Shown here one piece after another: positions 34,062 through 46,200 of a stretch of DNA of 64,000 nt. Made by a program: the position numbers and the translations under genes. This DNA is from Sarcocystis neurona (Eukaryota; Apicomplexa; Conoidasida; Eucoccidiorida; Sarcocystidae): the NCBI GenBank assembly GCA_000727475.1, contig KL647295.1, positions 546,839-610,838 on the forward strand, read 5' to 3'. Numbering within the stretch: the first letter of the stretch is position 1; every line of letters begins with the position of its first letter. The notes below the pieces were generated by a model. That model saw nothing but the letters and a program-made list of their open reading frames with translations. It did not search any database and was not told the DNA's origin.

Positions 34062-37000
34062 CTAGGCCATAGCCCGAGTGATCGCCGCAGCGTATCTCGC
34101 CACCAACGAGCTGCTGTTGCTGCTATGAGTTTGTAGAAGCTGTTGCTTCTCCTCCTCTGTCATGCGCAGCACCGTGGCGAGCACGGGCAGCAGGGACGTT
34201 GCTGCCTTCTCCTCTCCCGCTCTGCTGTATTGAATAAATCGGATGAGGACGTGCTTCAAGTACTCTCCGTCTCGTATGACGCCGTCCTCCCTCCCTGCCG
34301 CCGACGCAGAAGCAGCAGCAGCAGCAGTAACGGAGCCGGTTGTGCTCCGTCGCCTGTTCTGGGTGTCCGTCTCTGGCTGGTGCAACTCGTGCTGCGGAGA
34401 ACGCGAGAACGCGGTTCCTTCTTCTTGATGCGCCAGCTGCTGCTGCTGGCTCGTCGCCCCCTCCCCGCGTGTCTCCTCTTCTTCTTTTTGCTGCTGCTGC
34501 GGCTCCTGCTGCGAGACGAGACGCATGTGCAGGTGCTGGACCTCCTGCCTTGCGTGCAGCAACTCCACCTTAGCCGTCTCCAGTTCCTCCTTCATTCTCG
34601 CAACTTCTTCTTCGGCAGCTTGCCGGCGCTGTACAGGCAGCTGCTGCAGCAGCTCCGCTTCTTCCTGTCCCGCAGCAGCAGCTCCCAGCCGGCCCCTCGC
34701 GACAGCAGCAGCACCACCACCCGCGATCCATGCAGGGTCCACGCTGCTGCTGCTCTTCTTCTGCGGAGCACCGTTCAGCGTACCAGCAGTCGAAAGATGC
34801 CGCTGCTGCTGCTGCAATCGCAGCAGCTTCTGCTGGACGCGATGAAGCGCGTCATCCTTCTGCCGAAGCAGCGCTCTCGCCTGTTCCTTATGTCGCTTCA
34901 GCTCCTCCTGCAGTTCCTTCATCTCTCGCTTCATTGCAGCTGCGGTCCCCTCTTCCTGCTCCTTTTTCTCCGCTTCTTCCTCTCCTTTCCTCGCTGTCGT
35001 CCTCGTGCTTGCCTTTTCGACGGAAGTTGTCTCTTTTATCTCGCTCCCTGCTGCTGCCGCTCCTGCGCCAGTGCCCGCCTCCTCTCTCTCCCTCCCTGCT
35101 CCCGCTTCGTCCGTTCCGCTCCAAGCAGCAGCAGCACTTTGTGCTGCCCCTGCGGCCTGCGCGATGGCGGCAGCAGCAGCCGCATGCGGAGACGGAGCGC
35201 AGGCGGGAGGACCCAGCCCAGCAGCAGAGGACCAGAGAGCGGCAGGAGGTTCAGACTTAGACGAAGGCTGCAGGACTTCTCTGGGTGCCTCTTGTATTTT
35301 TACAAAAGGAAATGTGACACTGAAGAAGGCTGAGTTTTGCTGCTGCGACCGCGTTTCATCGCAGGCAGATCCAGCAGCGGGTATTCCTCCTGGCCCCGCT
35401 GCTTGCTGCGCTGCTATTGCTCCTGCTGCTTGCTGCGCTGCTGCTGCCGTTACCTCACTGGCTGCAACGTCTGTGGATGTTGCATTTGCTGCTTTTTCTC
35501 CCTTGGCTCCTTTTGCCGCCAAGTCGTCCGTTTGCTCTGCTGCTGCACCTGCTGCACCTGCTGCACCGGACCCCACACCTGCTGCACCTGACTGCTCCCC
35601 CTCAGCCCGAGACCGCAGCTGCGACCCTGCATGGCGCGGACCCCCGGCTGCTGCTGCTGCTTCGGATAACTCTCTGTCTTCGACCACGGATGGTGTCGCT
35701 GCTGCTGCTGTGGAGTCTCCTGGGAATTCACAAAGTCCCGCTTCAGAAACTGCTGTGCTCCCTTGCTGCTCCTGCTGCTCTTCGGCCTGGTGCTCGTGCT
35801 GCTGTCCCTGCTGCTGCTGCTGCTGTTGGCCAGGATGGGACGCTGTGCGAGTGGGGGCCAGCGCCGCGTCTCCGGCTAGACCCGCGGCTGCATCTGCAGC
35901 AGCAGGTCGGGGGTCTGCTGCGAGCGTTGCATCTGCAGCTGCTGCTATAATTCCCCCTCCCAGAAATTTGTCTTCTCCTCCTCCTTCGCTGGTCGTGACG
36001 CTTTCTTCCCTTTCTGCTACTGCTGCTGCTGCAGTTGCGGCTGCAAGGGGCACGGCAGCAGTGCCGCAGTGTGGGCAGATCATTCGTGTGGGAAGCGTAG
36101 AGTCCCGGTCGCTCGTTGTACCACCTGCTATGGCATCTGCTGCATGCGTAGTGGCTGCTGCTCCCGTAAGTGAAGCCGGCAGCAAGGCGTCCGCTGCTGC
36201 CTCTGTCGCCTCGAAGCTATCAGCTGCTGACATTCTTCCCGCTGCTGCTGCGTCGACGCTGCTGTTGCTGCTGCCGCCTGTGGGGTGTGCGGAGTCTGCG
36301 GCTGCTGCAGAGTCGCGGCGACGGCCGAGGGTACTGCTGCGTTGCTGCATGCGTTTCAGCAACAGCAGCGCCTTTTCTTTCGCAACTCTCGCGAGCTGCT
36401 TCTGCAGGTCTGCAACCGCAGCCTCGCGCTCCTGCAGAAGCCGCTGTTGCTCTTGTAGCTGCTGCTCGAACTGTCGCGCCTGGGCGAGAGCGGCCTGCTG
36501 GGCCTCAGCAGCAGCCACACCCCGATACTCCTCGACCTCGAGCCACCGCCTGCGCAGCTCTTCAAAATCGAGCGGCGGCAGCTGCTTCCGTCTCCTGCTG
36601 CTGTTGCTACTGCTGCCGGTGTTGCTGCGGGCTGCAAAGACGTTCGCATGCGTCGGCAGTACCATCTGGGCAAACAGCAGCAGCACGCGGTTCTCCTCCT
36701 CCAGCTCGCGTATTAAGTTGGCAAGCAGCTGGACTCCCATCAGCGTGTCTCCGCTACTGCTACCGCTATCGCTGCTGCTGCTTCTGACGGAGTCCTTCGT
36801 CGAAGAAGAAGCGCCCGCCGCAGCAAAAGCAGCAGCAGGCTGCGGAGGGGCTGCCAAACTTGCAGCCTGCTTGAGAACCGAAAGCCCCTGCAGCAGCTGC
36901 TGTCCTGCGCCTCGGGCTCCCGCTACAAAGTGACTTGACGCCGACTCCTCTCCGTCTGCTGTTGCTGTGCCTGCTCCACACTTCCTGCTCTCTGCTCCTC

Positions 37001-38258
37001 CTCCTCCTTCGCCTCGTTCATCTTCGCTTTGCTGCCACGGGTGTTGCCTGTTATCTGCTGTTAGTGCTGCAGACTGCCCCGGCGACCCCACACACAAGCC
37101 GTTCTGCTCGAGCACGTCGTTCAGCAACTGCAGCTCCTGCTGGCGCTCCTGCTGCTGCTGCTGCAGCGCCTCCTCTGCTGCGCGCATGCGTTGCACCGCT
37201 GCATACACCTCTCTCTCTCTCCTTCGCAGCTGTCGCTGCAGCAAACTGACTTGCTGCTGCGCGCTTCCTGTCTGCTGCTGTTGCTGCTCTCCACTCCTCG
37301 ACGCTGCTGCACTCCTCCTGCTGTCGTCCCCATCAAACGCGTCAACAAATTCCCGCGCCGCAGCCTTCAAGTCCCAGCGCGCCACGCCGTCGACCACGGC
37401 TGCTGCTGCTTCTCTTCTTCTTCCTCCTGTTGCTGCTTCTGCTGATCGTCCTGAGGCGCGGCGGTGTCTGGCAGCCTCGCTGCGCCGCCCAGCAGCGGAC
37501 TCGTAGTCTGCTGCCGATGCTGTTGCTTCACGCACATCGTCTGCTTCTGCTCCTCCCTCTCCCTGTCCTTCGTCGTCCCCACGCTCCCTTGGCTGCGCGG
37601 GAGCGCCCTCAGCAGTATCTGTGGCGCGAGACTTCAAAGAGGAAGGAGCGGCGGCGGCAGCAGCGGACAGCAGCCCGAGCGGACCTCCAGCTGCACCGGC
37701 TGCTGCTGCTGCTCGCTGTGCTGCCGCTGGGAAGTTGCCCGACGCAAGAGAAGAGGTGAGAGAAGAGAAAAACGAGGACGCCGCAGCAGCAGAAGCAGAA
37801 AGTGAAGCCGACGCAGCTGCTGCTGCTGACGTCGCTGCTCCGCCGACTCCAGTCGGCTGCCGCTGGGACCCTGCACCACCTTCGTCGCTACTCTCCTGCT
37901 GTTTTTGTGTACCTCCTCCTGCTGCTGTTGGCAACACGAAGCGAAACGAGGAAGAAAGCGCCTGCAGCGACGCAGCGGCCGCAGCCGCAGGACCAGCCCC
38001 AGCCGCAGGACCAGCCGCAGCCGCAGGACCAGCAGCAGCAGCGGGACGGTCACCAGCAGCGGCAGTGCCAGAGGGAAAATCAGGAAAGGGAGGAGGTGGA
38101 GGAGGAGTTGCCGGCGGCGGAGGACGCGAAGGCAGGGGAGCACGCGCAGCGGCAGCAACAGCCCCCTGAGACGGTCCCCCGCCGGAGGCAGCTCTCCCCG
38201 CTCCCCCGCTCCTGCTGCTGCTATCGTACGAACGAGCTGCTGGCTCCTGACGCGCCAT
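34062..38258 (-). CDS. GRIP-domain golgin (coiled-coil trans-Golgi protein, 1398 aa)
   Basis: Likely a peripheral trans-Golgi tether recruited by an Arl1-type GTPase. The diagnostic part is the C-terminal GRIP domain, about residues 1330-1380: EYLKHVLIRF with the key Tyr at 1333, then LLPVLATVLRMTEEEKQQLL. Upstream are heptad-rich coiled coils (for example about residues 330-385, LLQRQLRRREREVYAAVQRM; and 560-650, ARQFEQQLQEQQRLLQEREA; and one near residue 1130), split by poly-Ala, poly-Gln and Ser tracts. The first ~300 residues are Ala/Pro/Gly-rich and probably disordered. The start is the ATG at 38258 (MARQEPAARS). A single open frame is seen; introns in the repeats cannot be excluded. CAG triplets lie on this strand as expected. 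The GRIP call is firm, the N-terminus less so. Confidence 0.8.
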   Translation of the reverse strand: MARQEPAARSYDSSSRSGGAGRAASGGGPSQGAVAAAARAPLPSRPPPPATPPPPPPFPDFPSGTAAAGDRPAAAAGPAAAAGPAAGAGPAAAAAASLQALSSSFRFVLPTAAGGGTQKQQESSDEGGAGSQRQPTGVGGAATSAAAAASASLSASAAAASSFFSSLTSSLASGNFPAAAQRAAAAAGAAGGPLGLLSAAAAAAPSSLKSRATDTAEGAPAQPRERGDDEGQGEGGAEADDVREATASAADYESAAGRRSEAARHRRASGRSAEAATGGRRREAAAAVVDGVARWDLKAAAREFVDAFDGDDSRRSAAASRSGEQQQQQTGSAQQQVSLLQRQLRRREREVYAAVQRMRAAEEALQQQQQERQQELQLLNDVLEQNGLCVGSPGQSAALTADNRQHPWQQSEDERGEGGGGAESRKCGAGTATADGEESASSHFVAGARGAGQQLLQGLSVLKQAASLAAPPQPAAAFAAAGASSSTKDSVRSSSSDSGSSSGDTLMGVQLLANLIRELEEENRVLLLFAQMVLPTHANVFAARSNTGSSSNSSRRRKQLPPLDFEELRRRWLEVEEYRGVAAAEAQQAALAQARQFEQQLQEQQRLLQEREAAVADLQKQLARVAKEKALLLLKRMQQRSSTLGRRRDSAAAADSAHPTGGSSNSSVDAAAAGRMSAADSFEATEAAADALLPASLTGAAATTHAADAIAGGTTSDRDSTLPTRMICPHCGTAAVPLAAATAAAAVAEREESVTTSEGGGEDKFLGGGIIAAAADATLAADPRPAAADAAAGLAGDAALAPTRTASHPGQQQQQQQGQQHEHQAEEQQEQQGSTAVSEAGLCEFPGDSTAAAATPSVVEDRELSEAAAAAGGPRHAGSQLRSRAEGEQSGAAGVGSGAAGAAGAAAEQTDDLAAKGAKGEKAANATSTDVAASEVTAAAAQQAAGAIAAQQAAGPGGIPAAGSACDETRSQQQNSAFFSVTFPFVKIQEAPREVLQPSSKSEPPAALWSSAAGLGPPACAPSPHAAAAAAIAQAAGAAQSAAAAWSGTDEAGAGREREEAGTGAGAAAAGSEIKETTSVEKASTRTTARKGEEEAEKKEQEEGTAAAMKREMKELQEELKRHKEQARALLRQKDDALHRVQQKLLRLQQQQRHLSTAGTLNGAPQKKSSSSVDPAWIAGGGAAAVARGRLGAAAAGQEEAELLQQLPVQRRQAAEEEVARMKEELETAKVELLHARQEVQHLHMRLVSQQEPQQQQKEEEETRGEGATSQQQQLAHQEEGTAFSRSPQHELHQPETDTQNRRRSTTGSVTAAAAASASAAGREDGVIRDGEYLKHVLIRFIQYSRAGEEKAATSLLPVLATVLRMTEEEKQQLLQTHSSNSSSLVARYAAAITRAMA

Positions 38259-38261
38259 CAC

Positions 38262-39021
38262 CGCTGCACCTCACGCTAGCCACGCGCGCAGTAGCGCAGC
38301 ACGGCTGTGCGTCACCAGCAGGTGCCACTGTCGGAGGCCCAAAATCCACATATATATGCACTCATACGGAGCCAAAGAAAAGTTTACATATATCCAGGTG
38401 TACCTACATACGCGTACTGCATATATATACGTAGGCGTGCGCCTACGTTTCCTCGCGAGAAGAGACGAAAGGCTAGCCTCTGACGCAGGTCCATATGTAG
38501 CCGTGTATCCGCAAGCGTGTCCAGGAGGGAGTAGACACAGGTGATACACACACAAGTATGTGAAGGATGGAGTAGACGCAGATATAGGCACACGCAGGTA
38601 GACACGCACACGTGTCTGCGTCTCCTGAGAGAGCCGGCTATATACAGAGGTACGCATACATACATACCTGTATTTATTGACGAGTATGAAACAACCGATA
38701 CACAGATATCATATAGAGTAGGAAAAGCACGTGTTCCTCTGAATAGACACACAGACAGGTGTCGGTACGAGGAGAGAAATCCCCAGACTTCTGAACTACA
38801 GAACAAAAGGACCGGCGGCTCTATGTGTGGATGTGTCCACAGATAGGTCCGCGAGGCGGCGTGTCTGCAGCAGGTTGACTTTCAAAGCCACACGCAGAAG
38901 TGAAAATACCTGTCCAGAACAAAAGGAGTGTACAAACGTGTAGGTCTGCGGATAGAGAAGTACGCAGTATGTGCACTTCGGAAGCGAGATGCGGGAGTAG
39001 GAGAGTTGTACAGAAAACATT

Positions 39022-39061
<40 letters not shown>

Positions 39062-40130
39062 TGCTCTACCGGACAACGAGAGGATGGGGCGACGCACGAA
39101 CACACAATTCAACAGAAACGTCCACGTCGTATTTTTCACGAGCTCTGGCGACACGGCGCTCCGTGGAAGGACGTGTGCAAGACACGTGACTAACTACAAA
39201 CTGCCGCCTGCAGCACGTACGAGTGCCTCATGCGGAGTGCCGCACGCGGCAGTGCCGCAAACTTGCGGCGAACACATGGGGTCCTCTTCTAAACAGGTGT
39301 GCGGACGGGTCGGCTGTTTGTCAGCAGGAGGAAGTCCACATAAGAGCAAACTTGAATAGAGAGCGCAAAAAAAGGGCTGCAAATGAGTGCGTGTGCAGGA
39401 CCGAAGCGGCGCGTCGGCGCATGCAGCAGCTGCACGGGTGCTGGTGAGCGAGAACACGCGCAAGAGGAGATGGGCGAGGAAGACACCGATTTTCAGGCTG
39501 TAAAGTGATGGCAGTTCGTGAGAGTGTGACGTTCTCCCGTTTGAAAGAAAGGCGCGTGAAGCCGCGGTGGAGATGGTGGGCAGCACGCACGCCTCGACGG
39601 ATGAACGTCGGTCGCTCATCCGACGGCCGAGGAGTCGCACTTACAAACGACGGTTACGCACGTTGTAGACAAAGGAAGAGGAGACGAAGGAGAGAAAGGC
39701 ATTCACGAAAACGAGGAGGAAAAAAAGGGAGATTAGGCGAAATCTGAGTGAAGAGGAGGCCTGCAATAACGGCAAAACACATACAGGGACGGATCTCTAC
39801 TACGGGCATGCACCAGCGACAGCTGTGTATTAAAAAGAGAGCCGGAGGAAGAGGAACAAGATATGCCGCGTACACAGCGGAGCGTATAAGCATAGCATCA
39901 ACTGCTGAACTCCGGAACCGGCAGCCGCACGTGGAATCGAGGAAAAGAGCAACAACAGCAACTGGAAGGACGAATTTCCCCTTGTTGGCTGGTTGTCCAA
40001 ATATGTTGCGTGCCCGTCCCAGTAAACACGAGAAGTCATCTGTTTTGACACCTTTTCCGCGCATTTGTTTTTTCTGCTGCTCCTTTTCTGCTGTGTCGGT
40101 GTTTGGTGTTGCTGCTGCCCATCACGTGTG
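38262..40130. other. Intergenic, no supported gene
   Basis: Contains a (GT)18 run at 39024-39059 and otherwise mixed unique sequence. Frames around 39190-39750 on both strands lack matching features and appear to be chance. Confidence 0.5.
39024..39059. repeat. (GT)18 microsatellite
   Basis: Perfect GT dinucleotide run. Confidence 0.95.
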
Positions 40131-40360
40131 CGGCTTCTGCTGCAGCTGCGCTTTTCTACTGTAGCCGCTGCTGCCGTTCTACACCGGCAGGGCAAGCCGC
40201 ATGCCGACGGCAGCAACGCCTGTTCGCGCTCACAGCTCCGCCAACGACTGCCGCTGCAGTTGCTGGGGGTGCTTTTCGTTAGAGCACGAGCCCCAGCAGC
40301 TGCTGCAGCCCTTCGTGACGTCCTTCTGCCTCGTGCACAGCGGAGATTCGCGTTTTTCAG

Positions 40361-40504
40361 GCCGCAGGGGTGACTCTCTACGACGGCCAGCAACAGCAGC
40401 AGATAACACGGGGACAGCTGCAGCAGCTGGGCGAGCAGCAGTACAATGCCAGGGGGAGCCCTCCAGCAGCAGTATCAGAGAAGCAGCAGCAGCAGGAGCA
40501 ACAG
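40361..40504 (+). CDS. Probable internal exon, Gln-rich protein
   Basis: A good acceptor (TTCGCGTTTTTCAG) is followed by 48 whole codons reading AAGVTLYDGQQQQQITRGQL and on to EKQQQQEQQ, then a GTGCGT donor. The CAG triplets are on the plus strand, consistent with this direction. An upstream exon may start after the acceptor at 40146 (GCTTCTGCTGCAG), but two frames are open there. Product unknown. Confidence 0.4.
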
Positions 40505-40741
40505 GTGCGTCGTCGTCAGCACTTGTGTATCGGCGGCTGCAGCAGCTGCTGCTGCTAGCCGGGCAGAGCAACAAAAGCAGCAGCAGCAGAGAGCGATACC
40601 ACCTGAGCAATAGCCAACGCTTCAGCAGCTCAGCGCAGCAGTAAACTCCGCAGCCGCAGGAGCACGTAAAGTTGAAAACGCGGCAGCTGCGCCGTTCACT
40701 CGGCAGCAGCGGAGCAGTCACCGAAAAATCCATCGCGGCCC

Positions 40742-40930
40742 ATGGCCCCAGCGCAACAACAGCAGCAGCAGCTGCTGCATGAACACCGGCCAGCAGCACA
40801 AGCAATAGCAGCAGCAGGAACCGCATCAGTAGCAGCAAAAGCCGCAGCAGCAGCCGCAGGCGCAGGAGCAGCAGCAGCAGCAGTAACTGCTCCAGCAGCT
40901 AAAACAGAACCAGCAACCTGTCAGCAGTAG
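40742..40930 (+). CDS. Probable 3' exon, Gln/Ala-rich (same gene as 40361-40504?)
   Basis: Open plus-strand frame ending at a TAG at 40930, reading APAQQQQQQLLHEHRPAAQA and then mostly Ala with Gly/Val/Thr. It may be entered by splicing at CATGGCCCCAG rather than from the ATG. The connecting exon between 40504 and 40742 is unresolved; two candidate frames end at 40612 and 40644. Confidence 0.35.
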   Translation: MAPAQQQQQQLLHEHRPAAQAIAAAGTASVAAKAAAAAAGAGAAAAAVTAPAAKTEPATCQQ

Positions 40931-43207
40931 CAACAGTAAGATACGGTGTTCTCAAAGCGAAGGCTTCGGCCGGTTCCTGTCCCCTCTACCTCTTTCTATC
41001 TGTACCCACACGTATATACGCATACTCTTTTATACACATATACTTATGTGCTTTCTTCCTGTCATCTGCTTCATGCATATGTCTATTTATTTGTATACGT
41101 CTTCACGCAGTCAAATGCTTATGTACGCATGCGTACGTATATATATAAATATATGTATATGTATCTAAATATTTCCATATGTATGCTTCTGATCACCTGC
41201 TTCGTGTATGCATCTCCTTCTCTCTCTCTCTGTATATATATATATCTACATGTGTACGTCTTTAAGCAGTCAAATGCTTATGTATGCGTGTTTACGTGTA
41301 TATATGTATACATCTGTATACATATACACATAGATTTATATGTATTCTTCCTATCATATGTATTCTTCCTATCATCTGGTTCACATGTGTACATATATAT
41401 ATATGTTTGTATACATCTTTATGCGGTTAAATGCCTTTGGACGCACGTGTGTCTATATATAAAACGTATGTATGTATGCATGTGTATATGTCTGGGTTTG
41501 CGTGGGGTGAAAAGCAAGGCGCAATGATGTATTGGCTGCGTATTTAATTTTTCTCCGTCGACGTACTCGCGACAGGTAGACGTGTCGTGTCGTTGCGCTG
41601 GAAGAACTTGTTTGGCCGTTGCTGCTGCTGCTGCTGCTAGAGCCGGCCAGTTAGAGACTGACGCTGCAGCTTCTTACGGAGATTCCCTCCGCGCACCTTC
41701 TTGGCTTCTTCATCTCCTTTTCGTCCTCCGTCTTCCGCGGCTTCCCGTCCTCGCTGCGTGTCCTCTCCGCGTCTTCCTCGTATATACACGCAGTCTTCTG
41801 CTGCTAGGCTGGGGCCTTCCCTTCCGTCTTCTTCATCTGCTTCGTATCCCTTCCGAGTTCTCCTTTCTGAAGCTCTTCCCATTTCGTCTTCTTCTTTTTG
41901 TATCCCCTCCTCCCCTCCCCTCTCTGTTCCTCAAAGAAGCAAGACACAACATTTATATACGTAAGACATAGATGTGTGAGTTTACAGGTGTCCAAGTAAT
42001 ATACAAATACACATGTACGCGAGTCCGTGGATGGGTGTCCAAATGAGTGAGCGCTTCAGTGCAGCAGCTTCTCGCAGCCTGCTTTCTGCGGTTCTTCTTC
42101 GCGTCCGTGGATTCTTCCTGTCCCTTTTCGGTCCCCGAATTCCACTTTTCTTCCTTTCTCTTTTCTCCCTGTCCCGTTCTCGCGTTATCTTCTGCGTTTC
42201 TTTTTTTCGCGTCTCCTCTTGGGCACTCCACTTCCCTGTCGAACGACCTTCTCTGTTCCGTCTGCTCTTCCCCGTCTGCATTTTGTGACTCTTCTCTGAT
42301 GACCCCCTCTCGTCTTCTCCTCGTCTGCGCCGTCCTTCTTCGGCCCGGACTTCCTGCGCCCCTTCTCTTCTCTGCGCTTCTTGGCTCCTCTGTCCCGCTC
42401 TCCGTTTCTCCCGTCTCGCTCTCGTCCTCCTCCTTGCGGATTTCTCTTCTCGTCGCGTCCCCTGCTGTCCGTCCCTGCTGCGTCCTCTGCGCTCGCGCCT
42501 CCTATCACTTTCTCCTGCGACACGGGGACTCCACATTCCCCCTGCGGTCTGCTTCCGGCAGTCCTCTTGTCCGCATCTCCGCAGCGGCCCACAGACGACT
42601 TTTTTTGTAGACGAGAACAGGGGCAGCACTTGCCTGCACGCAGACATAGTAGAGATGGAACGCAGACCGCATATATAGATGTAGATGTATACACACACAC
42701 ACGGTTTACACCCTGCTACTTGTCTACACCCGGCCGCATATATGTATATGTGTACAGACACCCGGTGCAGATCGTCCTACGTGTCTACGTCTGGCGCGTG
42801 TGTGTGGGTACACAGCCGGTTTAGATCCACATACATGTCTACATCTGGAAACCTGCTGGGTGTGCGTGTCTACCTGGGGGTACGCATACGCGTGTGTTTG
42901 TATGCAGCGTAGTGTGGCCTTCGCCTGACCTGCTGATGTTGGGCTGTCACGAGGTTTTCGGAGTATTAAGTAATACTCACCACTGCACACCGGTAACAGC
43001 AGCAGCAGCAACGAAAGAAGTTCTCTCGAGGCGCTCCTCCGAGCAGGAGCAACACAAATTTATCTGTGGGGAGATGGGTAGGAGTGAGGAGTAATAGGGA
43101 GGCTTGTATGTGTAGTCTGGTGTTGCGGACGCGGAGAGAAGTTAGAAGGATTCTGCTCCATGGAAGGCGACGCACGTCTTGCTGCGTACGTTTTCTGAGG
43201 AGAAGAG
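40931..43207. other. Intergenic; microsatellites then unique TC-rich sequence
   Basis: 41000-41500 is TA/TGTA-rich, and 42630-42900 is rich in TGTGTCTAC-type motifs. 41580-42600 is strongly pyrimidine-rich on the plus strand, with open frames on both strands but no recognisable protein, start context or splice pattern. Confidence 0.5.
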
Positions 43208-46200
43208 ATGGCGGCAGCGTTGTTGTTAGATCCGCTGCTGCTGCAGGAAGACGCCGGTCTTGCTGCTGCTTTGAAGAAACTTCTACATCTACGTGCTGCA
43301 TTTGAAGCGCCGCTGCTAGGTGTGTTTGGGTTTCCTCTCATCCTGCGTCACCAGCTGGCTGCTGCCGATTGCTGTGCCTGCTGCTCACGTTGTTGCTGCT
43401 GCATGCCTGCTGCTCCACCACACATTTACTCGGAGAGCACCTCCTGTAGAGCAGTAGCAGCGGCAGACTACGGTGCTGCTGCTGTTGCAGCCGTCACTCC
43501 CACCACGAACCTGCCCCGCAGTGCTGCTGCTGCCACTACTGCATACAGCGGTCTCTGTCGTTACGACGATACTTCACACCCAATCACTTCTGCTGCTGCT
43601 GCTCCGCGCGGCGACGCAGCAGTCACAAGCAGCTACGCGTCACTCCCCTGCAGCCCCAGCAGATGCGCGTGCTGCAGGGGCTACGGGGGCGCTGCTGCAA
43701 CCGTATGTGCAAGGGGCCTCGCTCAACCGCAAGTCGCTGCGTCGAGCAACAGTAGCAGCGGGGATGGCAATAGCACCAGCAGTAGCGGCACCGGCAGCAG
43801 GGGAAGATGCGAGACAGAAACAACACGTGCTGTGCGACACAACAGAAAGCGGTTGCGTTTGGTAGGAGAAGAACCTGTTGCTGCTGTTGTCGCTGCTGCT
43901 GTGTGTAGACACAGGAACAGCAGAAACGCGCGCACACAGGACGAGCGAGCAGTTGAAATTCTGCTCAGTCGTAATGTACTACGGCAGGTGAAGCTACCCA
44001 TTGATGCAGGAAGTTATGTTCTCTTCTTCACTGTTGACTGGCTCCAATGTCTGCAGCGCTCGATTCGGGCTGCTCAGGGGGAGGCACTAGTGTGGTTGAA
44101 GCAGCAACGCTGCTGCGCTAAATGTGGGAGTGCCGCCGCTGATCGTGAACACACATGGAGCAGCAGCAGCAGCAACACGGACTGTAGCAAGGACAGCACC
44201 AGTGGCAGCAGGAGGGGGAGCAGGAGCAGCCCGTGTATATGGGTGTCTGATACAAGCACTTTCTGTTGCAGGTGTGGACACTCCGCAGCAGCTGATGGCT
44301 CCGATGCTGGCAGCAGTAGACCAGCTGTTCTGGAGGATTCAGGCAGCAGCAGCTCGGCTGGTGGGTGTAGCCTGCGCAGTACGTGTCCCAGCAGCTGTGC
44401 TGTGGACATGCAGGAAAGCGCTAGTGCACCGTTACGGTTCACACCTGTGCTGCGGCAGGACGACGTGGAAACTGAAGCTCAATGCGGACAGTCCTCTGAT
44501 GGAGCTGTCGCTTCTTTCAGCAGGAAACGAGTGCTGCTGCATCTCCCAGCGATGCTCGGAGAACAGCTGAAAGATGTGCTGCTACTGCAGCTCCTAAACG
44601 TGCACACGCAAACCCACATTGATAAGCCTATACTAGAAGAAGTGCTGCGCAATTATTTGCGCGCGTGGCACCTGCGTCGACGTGACACTGTCGTATACCT
44701 TAAAGAAGTGCTACGCAGCGCAGAAGAACTGCTTGAAGAGGTGAACAAGGAAGAGGCAGTCAGTTGTGAAGAGACGAAACAGCAGTCAGCACCGGTTAAA
44801 AGTGAAAAGACGGGTGGCAGCGAAAATGATCAGAACAGAGAAACGCGAGCTAGACGTGCAGTTGTGACGAGTAGTGAAGGGAGGCGCAATGAGAACCAAA
44901 CCAAGATTGGACTCATTAAGCAAGAAGAAGGAAGCAATCTGCATGCGAGACACGAAGCAACCGAAAATAGTCGTAGAACACGGGAGGAGAAGAGAAGAGC
45001 AGATCATGGTCATTGTGATGCAGAAGATAAGAAATGTCAGACACGTGTGCGAGCTGCCCCTGGGGCACTCCTTCCAGAGTTCAGCAATGACTCTGTTTCC
45101 CTCTACCGTGAAACAGAGAAAGCACTGAGCGGGTCTGCCTCCCCATGCAGCCACATCTGCGTGGAGAAGCATTCTAAAACAGAACTGGAGATAGATGGGC
45201 AAGAGCCGCGAAGAACTGAAGAGCAGAGATCTACATTCGATACAAAGAGGAGTACTCCTCTAGAGAAGCAACTACTGAACGTGGGGGAACTGCTGCAACG
45301 CGGTTGCGAGGCAGCAGCAGAAGTATTCTCTTTGCAGGAGAGTGTCGCATCTCGCGCTGCGCTGAGAACGGAGGAGAATATACTTGAGAGGTGGAGTACA
45401 GGTGTAGGAGGAGACGAAGGGAAAACGGAGGAAGCGTGGACAGAAGGATGGGAGAGACAGAGGGGAACGCAGAAAGAAGAACAAGAAGGAGGAAAGGCGA
45501 GGAGAATAAAGGAAGAAAACGATGAAGAATTGGGGCTGACGGAGAAGAATGAAGGAGCGAGAAGAGGGGCAGTGGAGTTCACCAAAACTGTAGAACAAAG
45601 GTGTGAGTCGCATGATGGCAGGTTCGGTGTGGAAGGATCCCGACGAGCGCAGCCGTCCAGTGCACACGCAGCTGCGCTATGCCTGAGGGAAAAGGTACGC
45701 TGTGCTACTGCCATTGTGCGGCTGCTGACAGAAGGTGAAAAAACGCTGCCGACTCAACTTACCTCTCAAGTAGTGACACCCAACGTAGCCCACGTGAAGA
45801 GCTTGAGTCCTCGTGACCAGTCTCCTGGAACTCCTAATGCCGCAGCATGCACGACTGCGCGTACTATTTTCCGAAGAATGGATATTAGTCCTACTGGTGA
45901 GGGAGCTGCTGTTAGTAGTGGCAGAGGCGGTGGAGAGGCACCAAATTTGCTTAAGCAACAGAGCGCAGCGCGTTCTGCTGCCAGACGGGGGGAGGGTCAG
46001 CTACCGAACGGAAGGAAGTTGAAGGGACGCGGGAAAAACAATCTTGAAGAAGAAAAGCAGCAGCACCAGGATATTTCTGAGTCTCCCGTGCAGCGAGAAC
46101 TCGACGGAATACTTCTTCTACTCTACGACGTACCTCTGCTGTACAGTCGCGCTGGATCTAATTCTTTGTCTCTCGCTGTGCCGCAGCAAGGATTGCTGGT

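Noticed and set aside
38259..38261. GTG as the start of the golgin gene
   Set aside because: The ATG three bases downstream (38258) is the normal eukaryotic start.
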